Assembly: GCA_000320545.1 (NCBI GenBank)
Contig: ADNK01000462.1
Location: 1-33,219 of the forward strand
Direction of reading: 5' to 3'
From: Bigelowiella natans CCMP2755
Taxonomy: Eukaryota > Cercozoa > Chlorarachniophyceae
Length of the DNA stretch: 33,219 nucleotides
Shown piece by piece: positions 11,574 through 21,983 of this stretch; the first letter of the stretch is position 1, and each line of letters begins with the position of its first letter. Under the pieces are notes generated by a model. It made no database searches and was not told the DNA's origin. It saw only the letters and a program-made list of their open reading frames with translations. Both the position numbers and the translations under genes were made by a program.

Positions 11574-12034
11574 AAAAGGCTGAAATTGAATCCAGAACTG
11601 CTGCGCGCAGTGCGCGGCAACATCGGTCGCATGAGGACGCTTTCAAATGCATGAAACACATTGTGGCAGAAACCAACAGATGCAACATTAGCGCTGTAGC
11701 CGCTGCATTGCACAGCTACATCAGGATGACCATTGAAAAAATTTAATTCTTCATCACATCCGTCTCATATATATTACATAAAAAGCTATGAGCCAGAAGA
11801 AACATTTAGACGTATAGGGTTGTTCGGGAAAAATCATTCCTTTTTAGCAGTAGGAGAACCAGAGCTGGAGCCCACTACTGGCACAACCACCTACACACAA
11901 CACAACAAATAGATGACGAACCAACCAAAATCATCTAGTGCTTGTTACACCGATTCATTGCCTCCAACATGCGCACTCTTGCTCCTATCATCACCCGGCC
12001 TTCCTATGCCTACCAAGCTATGCTACTGCTGCTA

Positions 12035-12931
12035 CTACTCTTTGCTGCTGTCAATATCGCCAACACTACCTACCTCATTTGTCCTAAGAGAACCAATTGT
12101 CCACGGAGGATCTGATCCGGGGAAAGGGAAGGGGAAGGGTTTCAGAATTCATGGAATAAAGTACTTCACAAAAGGATGACGTAATATCTATTCGTGTCCG
12201 CCTCGTGGAGGAAAGAAATTTGAAGAGAGAAGGCAGGAGGATGAAAGAAGAGAGAGAAGAGAGGGAGAGAGAAGCAGCAGCACCAGCTGGCGTAGATGAT
12301 AGAAGAATAGCAAAAAGCATGAAATCAAATTTGGATGCTAAAAACTCCCCTCACTGTATCGATAAAGTCTCCAATGGTCCTTGTCAAATGCGATCTGGAA
12401 GAGCAGCAACAACATCAACAACGCAAGGCAACTTGAGCAGGATAACATTGTAAAATCGTAGACATCTAGAAATCATACTACTGTGGGCATGAGGTACTCG
12501 CCAAAACTAATAAAAATCAACTTGCTGATAATTGATCTCGCAACTATCATTTCCTAATAGTATACAGGCACAGCTCTCTCATCGTTATCGTTGTCACGTC
12601 ATCCTGACCTTATCCCTCTTCAGAGCTTCAGTTAGAACTTCCAGCTTTCCCTTTGCCATTTCGTCGTCACACACCCCTACCGAACATTATAGTATCTAAA
12701 TATGACACACAATGATTTCCCCGAGAGCCGTCACCCATGGAAGATGATGAGATAACAGCCAGTACTTTTCATGAAAAGGAGCATCATCTTCGTCATCATT
12801 ATCATCATCATCATCATCATGATTCTCCTCGATATCAGCTGTTACTACCAGAAAACCGATGCACAGCAAGAACTCTTTCTGGGACCTCAATCTAAGGTAG
12901 GACGTAGAATCAAGGAAGAAAAACAATCAGC

Positions 12932-12972
<41 letters not shown>

Positions 12973-14304
12973 ACATCCGCTCTTTCCTCTTCGTCGTCTT
13001 CTTTTTCTTCTTAATCTACTCACCAGCTTCACGCTGTCACTTTGAGGAATCTGAGGAGGAGGAGGAGGAGGAGGAGGAGGAGGAGGAGGCATGTAAAAAC
13101 ACGACGAGGATGGCAAGAAACAGCATCCAACAATTTCAATAAAACTCCATGCTAGAGAACAAACACCTATATATCGACTACATATCCATCTACGCACAGA
13201 TCGGCAACAAATAAAATTCGAGCCTGTTGTTAATACTTATATCTTGAATGCTGCTGCTGTTCTTCTTCTTCTTCTTACCGGAGCGGTATCAATGTTGTAC
13301 TTCGATGGCAGCAGAAACTGCATGAACTTCACTTGCTTCCTATAAACAAGTTGTTATCAAATGGTGTCAAGTTTCTTCACTGCGGCGGAAAGAAGCGATG
13401 CTGACTCGCAGGATAAATGCGCGGCGAAGATGCACAAATGAATTTCGTCCTAAAATGCTTTTGCAGACAGTGCAGAAGCATCTGTCTTCTCTGCTATGCT
13501 CGGTTAGAAATCGGAAATTCTTATTCGAATGAAATTCTTTATGAACAAAGTGACGTGCCACTGTTGAAAAAAACATGCTTTCCGCCCCGAAAATGATCGC
13601 TTGATTACCCGTCTTCTCGATTCACAACGGGTGCGGTCATTGAAATCTTCTGCTTCTGTTGGTTCTGTGCCTCACCGAAGACGCCAATGTACCTGAATTA
13701 GTGAAAGAGGTATCATTAATCTAATTCAAATAAATAACCTTTTCTTTGCGGTCGTTTTTAATGCAACACGCGCCAACACGCGATTCTCTCGTTCTTCATT
13801 TTACTATCATTATTACTTCATTACTACTACATTCTATGATTTCTCTTTTTTACTTCAATATATGACAACATATAATGAAAATCAGTCCAACTCAAAAGCA
13901 TGACTAAAGATCTCACTTCGCAAGGGCTTTGAAGGCGGAATCATTATCATCCTTATTTGGACCGTCGATTGTCTCCACAGCAACCCCTTTTGCATACCTG
14001 GTAATATGAAGTGTTGTTGGACTTTGCAACCAATGTGATTCATAATATATTTTGTGATTCATGGCCTTACTTGCGAATCTCGTAGACATCTGACTCCTTT
14101 TGCAGGGTGTACTTGGGAGTTTCGCTGGTAATTCTCCCAGCAACACTGCCCTGTGAATATTGATATTTGCAAAAGCTTCACGATTATGATGATGAAAATA
14201 ATGATGCCTCGAAGGGGGTTGTAAGTATAATTTGAATGGATGGCCTATCTTATTCTCAATGATAAATGGATATTGATGTGAAGATCATTCGAGAATCTCA
14301 CCAT
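12035..14304 (-). CDS. SOUL heme-binding protein (plant/alga cytosolic type)
   Basis: Ten exons: 14304-14302 (the ATG only), 14150-14071, 13997-13917, 13692-13609, 13339-13279, 13050-13024, 12891-12849, 12676-12609, 12394-12355, 12111-12035. Together they give 187 aa, and every junction keeps phase. Family landmarks occur in order: ETPKYTLQKESDVYEIRK (residues 11-28), the KYIGVFGE and MTAPV motifs (55-76), MQFLLPSKY (88-96), VPERVLAVHRFSG (115-127), and the C-terminal RYNPPWTIGSLRTNEV (161-176). The length matches single-domain SOUL proteins and the start (MGSVAGRITSETPKY) resembles plant SOUL proteins, which supports the one-codon first exon. Known role: tetrapyrrole (heme/porphyrin) binding, thought to buffer or carry heme. 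No signal or transit peptide is visible, so a cytosolic location is inferred. It diverges from the TBC gene across an 833-bp spacer. Confidence 0.93.
13024..13050 (-). other. 27-nt microexon of the SOUL gene
   Basis: This nine-codon exon (IPQSDSVKL) is preceded on the minus strand by a (CTC)n microsatellite at about 13055-13089 that forms its pyrimidine tract and runs straight into CAG. It ends at GTGAGT. Flanking exons join in phase 0, and the peptide fills the expected gap between the FLLPSKY and VPER blocks of the SOUL fold, so it is very likely real. Confidence 0.88.
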
Positions 14305-15137
14305 AATTCCTTATCGTTTGGCTTGCGCGTCCAGTTTTTGAAGCTGGTGAATGTAGATAGATACAGGCCCTCTCAAACCGTCTTCTTTCTCAAAATCACA
14401 TACAAAGTATCGAAAAAAGTTATCATCGAGTGAAATATATACCAGGGTGAAGCGAGTGGCCTGGTGCTTTACTCTTTCCAATGCACTACCACTACTACCA
14501 CGTCGCTTTTTTCGCCATGGGAAGAAAAGTGATGAAAAATGCATTTTTTTCCATACATACGTTTATATCCGAACGAGATGATTCTAAAAATCATGCAACA
14601 TGCGAACAGCCGTGAGAATAACAGCTCATACCCTTTACAGAGGAAGAGCAGGAAGGGGCACCTTTTCCGACGGAATGTGGAAGGGCCGCTTGTTCCTACT
14701 AAGGATTAGAAGGCTTTCAGTTGCAACGACAACATAATTTCCTTGTCGTAGAAACAAATTAGACATCTCTCTTTCAAACCCGGAAAACATCCAACCAAAT
14801 TAATCTCCCCACCAAATAATTCCAATAATGTAGCTTGAGAAGGCCGATTTGTTAATCGATATTTTAATTTTTTTTATCCGGAAACTGAGCAAACAGCTGG
14901 AAAAGAATCTGTCGCAGGATGAGAAGCGCCCTTCCAAAGTGGTCTCGAGCAAAAGGGGGGTCCCTGCAACTACCCTTGAACTATTTTCTATAGGTTGTCG
15001 CAGGTTGAAAATAGCCGAACACCTCAGCACAGAAAGAGTCGGAATGGTCGCTCATCGGGCACAGCTTGATACGCCTCTCTGATAAACCCCCCACCCCTCT
15101 CCTTCACCTCCCATCGCAACGATGTTTGCCAGATCAG
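14305..15137. other. Head-to-head spacer between SOUL and TBC genes
   Basis: 833 bp between divergent starts, with few microsatellites. It holds an open minus-strand stretch (14311-14544, 77 codons) that stops 6 nt before the SOUL ATG and so could be an upstream ORF in the SOUL leader. On the plus side a seven-codon upstream ORF (15122-15145) overlaps the proposed TBC start codon. No promoter motif is assigned. Confidence 0.5.
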
Positions 15138-17161
15138 ATGACTGAAACAATTCTTGGAAATACTCAAAGCATTACTTTTGAGATTGCGGAAGGAGCGAAG
15201 AGATCTGGGGAAATGCGATGCAAGGGGGATGATGGAGGACTCGGCGCGTCGGCACCAAAAAGATCCAACATGCTGCGATGTTCGGATTCAAACCACCTTG
15301 GGCAGGCAAGATTATTCATTTATAATTTTACAAATTTTTCATCGATTCTAATGGGATTGATGGCGATGACGCGAATACTAATTAATTGACTGTTGCAGCT
15401 ATTCATTCCCAGCAGCAGCAGCAGCAGCAAAGTGCTGACTCTTTTCCATCTTACCCTTCAGGAGGAGTTCAAATCATCTGGATCTTCTGAACCACAACCT
15501 TGCAAGAGAAACGAATCTACAGTCGACCAGGACAAGGCTGTTCTCGCACAGAGGTAGGTCATGGATGTATGCTAAGAAAGAGGGTATTGATATCAGTGGC
15601 GGGCAGCACTCAGTCTTTCCATATTCGCTTAGAGTACCTTGTGTGCAAATTTGAACGTAGCTACAATTGGAACTGACACGGAAACCTGCACTTGCATTTT
15701 ACTGGAAATTTTCAGGCAATTAGAGCAGAGATGGATCAAAATAATGCAAGATAACGACGAAGCTCGAAACGAGGAGGAATTAGCTGAGCTGGCACTGAAG
15801 GTCATCATCCATCCTGATTGTACTGACGGTCAATGCGGTAATTTAATGTCTAATATTAACTAAAAGGGAATTCCGGATAGTTTACGTCCACGTGTGTGGT
15901 CATGGCTTTTGGGAGCGGATGCGAAGAAGAGAAACAGTCCGAATTCTTATAAGAAAGCTCTTGAGGGGACACCGGACGACAAAACTAAGTAATAACAATA
16001 ATAAGAGATTAACGATGCTTTCAACAAACAACTATGCATGGAGCAGATGCATGTAGCCTATGAATTCATTGTGGTTAACGAAAACAACAAATGGTTAGGT
16101 ATGTGATTGACAGCGACATTGTCCGCACGTTCCCGGGGGACCGCAGGTTTCACAAGGGGCAACAGTTATATCAGCGATTGCGCGACGTGCTTTATGCGTT
16201 CGCAGTATACGATACGGAAGTTAGATATACTCAGGTAGTACATTCTTCCCTTTTGGCTTTGAGAAGAAATTTGGATGCTGCATGCAAAGATATTGATTAT
16301 AACGTATTCAGGGCATGAACTCCGTTGCAGCGATGCTTGTAATGCATATCGAGTCCAACGAGGACGTATTTTGGATGCTGGAGCGAATATGCTACTGCCC
16401 CTTAATCAACCTCTCACGATTGTAAGTCTCTGCTCCTGCTGCCAGTGCTACTTGTGTGTGTGCTTGTGTGTGAGTGATTCCATCTCAGCGTAAAATAAAA
16501 GCAACAGGAGACGACTTGTCCTATTTCGCAACCACCCAAAAGAAATCAACAAAATTCAGCTCATTAGTACGATGCTCTGTGTACTGTGTGAAATCACCTC
16601 TTCTTCTTCTTGACCATCTTCATCTTCTTCTTCTTGATTAGGTATGGCCCTGGACTCACACTTGTGGCGGAGATCACCTACGTGTTTGACCGACTATTGA
16701 AGCAGCATAGGCGAGAGATATATCGTCATCACCTCTCGATTGCGAGGTTTCCTCCCCTCTTCCCTCCCCCCACCCCATTGATCTTTCTTTTGAAGAAGAA
16801 TATGCGAATATGTCCAAAAATCAGGATCGAAATTTGATGTAGAAGGATCTTTCCAGCTTGCCTCCTTTGCTTGATATGTTGTTTCCAACTTTTAATTGAT
16901 TCCTCGATCATCGCACGCATACTTAATTCAGAACTTTGAGGCTGCCTAGCGGATTCGTTGGATTTATCATTCCTAAGTTTTTCTTCCCCATCTTCACGTT
17001 TCTGCCGCTAAATGTTGCGCAAAGGTATTAGTGTGTCGCTACTCATGCCATCATCGTCCCCATTCTCAGAATCAAATTTGAAGACTTTATTGCTGCCTTG
17101 TTTCTTTGTGTGTGGGCTGCTGTGCGGATAATAATTATTGGCGTTTTCTCCGTCTCTCCCT

Positions 17162-17256
<95 letters not shown>

Positions 17257-17326
17257 TGTGCGCGTGTGTGGGTCTATTTGTTTGATTTTCTTCCTTCTTC
17301 TTCTTCTTCTTCTTGTTCTTCTTCCA

Positions 17327-17361
<35 letters not shown>

Positions 17362-18207
17362 CTCTCTCTCTCCACAGAATATGGGACGTGATGATGGTCG
17401 AAGGCATCGTATTCCTCTACAAGATGGGGCTCTTCATGCTAACCCGCATCCACAACATCCCGGGGGGCGGCTCGATCAACACCGACCCTTTACAAAAGGT
17501 GTGATGGTCATGACAGTCGTAGGGGAGAGGAGGGGATGGGGAGGGAGGGTGAGAGTAGTAGTATGCATCTACATCATGTGTGCAGCATAAACATTCTCGA
17601 GCATACATTATTTATATATAGCTCTATAGTCATCTCATCGTAATTGTCTTGATCTCGTGTTGTTATCTTGCCTCTTTGGGTAGCTAATGGAAGGGGTTCA
17701 TCGTGTAGCGGAAGTAGATCCGATCTTTTCCACTCCTGACAAAGTCATCGACCTCGTGAAAAGGTGTGCGTGTGGGGGGAAGGGGAGTGTTTATATAGAG
17801 AAAGAGAGAGAGAGAGAGAGAAAGAGAGATTTGATGACTTCGGAGGGAAATCCATTGTAAATTAATTTGACATCATAATGATCCCTGTCTTCGTTGAACA
17901 TCGTCATCATCATCATCGCCGTAACGAATATATGCTTCATATCCCATGATTTTGTAGTAGCCACACAAAAATTAATAACCCAACACGTTGAAATTGTGGC
18001 ATCAACTGCTCCCGACTGTTACTCCGTTATGATGCCCTTCTTCTCTCTTTCCACATTCAGCTTTCCACCAGAGAAAGTAGAGCTACACCGACTGGAAGAA
18101 ATGTTCAAGAAAGAGCAACACGATCGCAAAAACGTAGTAGTAGTAGTAGTAGTAGTAACGTTGTAGGAGAAGAAATTTAGATGTCTGTTTTTCATGCGCG
18201 CGCGCGA

Positions 18208-18238
<31 letters not shown>

Positions 18239-18865
18239 AAATATATTATATTGTCTTCAATACTGTCTTCTTCCATTATATTACTACCAACTACTACCAC
18301 CCAGGGCCTCACAAGCACGTTCCTGGTCAACAATAAGAGCATGCTAAGAGTCGAGTCCTTCCCTTCCATGCGGCTGTTCCACCAGGTAATAATAGCCGTG
18401 GAGGAGAAGGAAGGGGGGAGGGAGGAAAAAAAAAATCGATGATTTTTTGGGGAGGGTTTCAGTCTAAGATCTGCGCGAATGCTATGTTTCGTTACGTTTA
18501 TCTTCCTCCTCTGATGATTTATTTGTATGTGCACGATATGCCTCGATGTCTGCTTGTTTCCCTCTTCGTCAGAATATTGCCGCCAGAAGCACCACAGCTG
18601 CGCCCCTCCGACAGTCTTCTCCTTTAGCAACAACATCGACGTCTATGACATCGAAAACCACAAAGAAAATGGCGACGATACCCCTGCGAAGTAATGGGTG
18701 GTCCCAGCAGAAAGTTGTGCCATTCCCAACAAAAACAACAAAAATCACCAGCCCTACTGCTGCTGCTGCTGCTGCTGCAACTGCCGCTCGGAAGTCTCCT
18801 ACCGTCGGGGGAGGGAGGCGCAGTCAGCTAGCTATTCCCCAACAACAGAGACGTGGTGGTCATGT

Positions 18866-18909
<44 letters not shown>

Positions 18910-19586
18910 GTAGCCACAATATTGATAGCAGCTATGAAGAACCGAGTAATCGTTTCAATCAAACACAGTACCAGCAAAAGCTCATGCGGAGGCCGAGAAG
19001 TTATGGCGGAGCGATGCATACGACAAGTATGATACACCAAACCTCCTTCACGGCTGCATCGATATTGACCCGACCCCGCTCTGCCCTTCCCCGTCCGGAT
19101 CTGAACCGGTCAACCTCGGGGGAGGGCAGCAGCCACTTCTTCAGCACATCCCGCTCGTCACTACAATCCCGATCTCTGGTCTTCAGAAGCAGAAGTAGCA
19201 GCAAGAATAGCTTCAACAGTACTGCGTCGTCGGTGCACTTAGATGATGATGAGGAGAAGGAAGAGGAGGAGGAGGAGGAGGGGGACAACGATAGGAGGCA
19301 GGAGGGAGGAGAAGCTGGTATAAAAATCCAAGTAGATCGCAAAGGCTCCTCGTCGACTTCTCTGTTTTCATCGCCCGGCCCACTTCTTCCTGAAGAACCG
19401 CCTCCGATACCGCGAAGCATGGGGGGGGGGGGGCGGCGTAGTAACATCAACAGAGTTAGGGCTTTGATGAGGACAACAGCAGCCAGTACAATGCCGGATA
19501 AGGTTGACTCAACGGTGAAGGACAGAATAGCGACCATCAAGCTGATGCAGAATGGGAAACTGAGAACAAATTTAGCAGAATTGTGA
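15138..19586 (+). CDS. TBC-domain Rab GTPase-activating protein
   Basis: Thirteen exons: 15138-15305, 15462-15553, 15716-15800, 15867-15988, 16099-16234, 16312-16421, 16642-16746, 16932-17024, 17378-17498, 17684-17763, 18061-18133, 18305-18385, 18573-19586 (759 aa, all phases agree). The TBC domain begins at GIPDSLRPRVWSWLLGA (residue 116). The arginine finger is R165 in IDSDIVRTF and the glutamine finger is Q201 in YTQGMNSVA. The domain runs on through FWMLERICY, YGPGLTLVAEITYVFDRLL, FPIFTFLPLNVAQRIWDVMM and EGIVFLYKMGLFML. Both catalytic fingers are present, so it should accelerate GTP hydrolysis on a Rab, which is not identifiable from sequence. The last exon (337 codons) is a Ser/Ala/Glu-rich, disordered tail with microsatellite-encoded runs. 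The first intron uses a GC donor (CAG|GCAAGA). The N-terminus (first exon) is the least certain part, because nothing conserved supports it. Confidence 0.92.
17163..17264. repeat. Long compound (CT)n-(GT)n microsatellite in a TBC intron
   Basis: About 75 nt of nearly pure CT passes into GT/GC repeats within intron 8 of the TBC gene. A second CT block at 17330-17372 sits directly before the CCACAG acceptor of exon 9, so it serves as that exon's pyrimidine tract. Confidence 0.95.
18134..18157 (+). repeat. (GTA)8 repeat starting exactly at a splice donor
   Basis: The TBC exon ending at 18133 (reads HDRKN) runs directly into eight GTA units. Phase agreement with the next exon at 18305 supports the junction. 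Confidence 0.85.
18190..18236. repeat. (GC)n-(GT)n microsatellite
   Basis: A short GC alternation runs into about 14 GT units, within the same TBC intron as the GTA donor repeat. It is the same GC-to-GT pattern seen at 628-682 and reversed at 32752-32782. Confidence 0.95.
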
Positions 19587-19702
19587 TGACGGCGGGAGTG
19601 CATGATATACTTACCTGTAAAAAGGCTAAACAAAACAACTTAGCGACCAATCGAGAAATAGTAGATTTTATACGAGAGGAGCAAGACACGTTTTCAGGCG
19701 TC

Positions 19703-19747
<45 letters not shown>

Positions 19748-20898
19748 TGTAAATTACAAAACGACTGTTCTTCTTGCTGGCCCGTCCGACTGATGTACGA
19801 CTGATGCACCCGACTGGAGAGGATATTGGCGGGTGATTGAGAATGCGAGTCTACGAAATGCAACAATATCCACATGCGTGCATATTGTCACATGTACACA
19901 GCATGCGCATGATGACAATGTGTGTTGTTGCTTGAAATTTCAACGAACAGATCATCAGCAGCCAAAAATTCATTTTAGCTACGTCTAAGACGTGCCTCTA
20001 TATATGAACATGGACATCGACTATCTGCATTGCAATTAGAATATTGTTGTGCGCGGTGTTATGTGCAGGTACAGTCACACCTATCTAGCTATAGTTGACG
20101 GCCTAGATGTCGCGTCATATATAGCAATGAATACGTCATGCAATATGTCTGCTGATGCTCAGATCTAGAGATGTCTGTCTGCATGAAGCATCATGTAGTT
20201 GTCTTTAATAACCTTGTAGCAGCAGATCTAGCATCAGATGTGTAGATGTATCGTAGCTACGCATGGCCCGTATCGTTGCAGCGTATCTAGCTAGCTGGGC
20301 ATTGTTGCAGCGCATCACACTAGCACAGTGTTGACATTGCTTTTATTTTAGATTTAACTATGCGCGTGTAAGGCGCATATCTAGATATCTCGTCGTAGCG
20401 TACAAAAATCTAAAAATGGTGCAATAGCACGTACAGCGCTGCTACTGTTTCTGATCGACTACACCACAATTTTGTATTACGATAACATCGGCGGCGATGT
20501 TGAAGCATGCTGTTAGGATAAATGCATCCTCAGAGTGAATGGGCCGCCGTGAATACTTTTCATTGCAATGCGAAATTTTCCCCTTCGTTCATTCACCCCT
20601 TCACAACACATTATTTCCCAAATGGCAGAGATTCGCAAGAAGGCCGAGTTTATTCGTTCTCTTTTCGCCGTCCTTGTCCTCCTACCTCCTCCCCCCCTCT
20701 TCTCGATCTAAGTTGTTGCATCTGTTGCCTGTGCATTCTTTTATTCATACATACTCCTAGCTTTTAATTCGTTGAGACGACTTGGTCGTGATTCTTCTTC
20801 TTAGTATCGCCATTACTCTTCTTGAGATGCTGCTTCTGCTGCTTTCCACGATTGGGATAATACATCTTACTACTTCTGATTCAGAAACTCTACCGTAC
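19587..20898. other. Tail-to-tail spacer with a CTAG-rich patch
   Basis: This is the shared 3' region of the TBC and WDR26 genes. It starts with a (TA)n tract at 19709-19741. The stretch 20085-20385 then holds 8 CTAG tetramers, with AGATCT, GCATGC-like and TAGCTA words and no simple repeat, the same texture as 11131-11452. I find no exon in it. Confidence 0.6.
20740..20745 (-). promoter_or_regulatory. Candidate polyadenylation signal AATAAA for WDR26
   Basis: The plus strand reads TTTATT, so AATAAA is on the minus strand, 154 nt after the WDR26 TGA stop (20901-20899). This is a reasonable distance for a 3' UTR; sequence evidence only. Confidence 0.45.
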
Positions 20899-21950
20899 TC
20901 AGGTTTTCGTCCCCCCCCATACACGAATGGTTCTGTCATCGCTGGCACTAACGAAAAGGTGGGGATCGGTCGGTGACCATGCGACCGCATTAACTGTCCC
21001 TGAGTGCCCGGAGAGCACCGCAGCTAGCTCTCCATTTGATCGATGCCAGATATATACTTGCGAGTCTGATGATGATGACAAAAATATTGATGATGGATAA
21101 TGATGATGATGATGATGATGATAATGATGATGACGAAAGATGTGCTGCATCATTGCAGGGCGAAAATTGTCGAGATTATCAAAAAACCTACCAGAACCTT
21201 TCTCTTTATTCCTCCCCCCCTCCCCCCTCCCCCATGCTCTTCTGCTGTCCGTGTTGTGATTTTCACTATCACGTATTACTATAGCATCATCATATGTTTC
21301 GTACGATGATTCTCGGTCGGTGTGAGTGACTGTTGCTCATATAAAATGCTGCTACTGCTGCTCGCTACTATCGACAACGACTTCTTACCTTCGCTTCCGC
21401 TGATGACAAAGTTCCCACCATCTCGCCCACCGAATGCTGCCTGAACGACATAGCGGCTCTGTTTTATCCCATCGTAGCTGCGAACAACCTCCCCGGACTG
21501 CAAGTTCCAAAGCTTTATCTTGGCAGGATCGGCGCAGCTCACGAGAGCGTAAGATCCGTCTTTGGAGAGAGTGAAGGAGGTAACTTTCGATTTCTTCTCC
21601 TCGAAGATGCTAGTAGTAGTGGCTTGCTTCTCCTCCCCGTCGTCTTTCCCACGGTTGCCCCCCCCCCTCCGTCCTGATATACTGGCGTTGGTAGTAGTAG
21701 TGACACTGCTAGCAACGGTGATTCTCCTCGGTGCTCTGTCTCCTCCTCCTCCTCCTCCTCCTCCTCCTCCTCCTACGGCTTGAACATCATTATCACCATC
21801 GTTATCCCAGCAATCGACGTCGAGGAAGCTGTAGGCTCTAAGCGATTGGTCAGTGCCCAGAACAACTAATAACACCTTATTCGTACCGTTAGTTGCAGTA
21901 CCAGTCGTAGGCGTATCTCCCTCTCGTCGTGCCAGCTTGTTAGAGACTAA

Positions 21951-21983
<33 letters not shown>

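Larger units (their letters stand above)
10872..12034. other. Tail-to-tail spacer with a CTAG- and palindrome-rich patch
   Basis: This is the 3' region of both the F-BAR gene and the SOUL gene. The stretch 11131-11452 holds 12 CTAG tetramers by my count, plus many TAGCTA, GCATG and ATGCAT words, with almost no microsatellite. A (TA)n tract follows at 11540-11572. I find no coding exon here. The ORFs across 11464-11746 run through the TA repeat and match nothing. Confidence 0.6.

Noticed and set aside
11464-11746. Overlapping ORFs on both strands in the F-BAR/SOUL spacer
   Set aside because: They pass through a TA repeat (Ile-Tyr run), match no family, and lie between two convergent stop codons.
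18019-18636. 205-codon minus-strand ORF
   Set aside because: It runs antisense through TBC introns and exons and consists largely of His/Thr repeats from microsatellites. The sense-strand exons here are phase-consistent.
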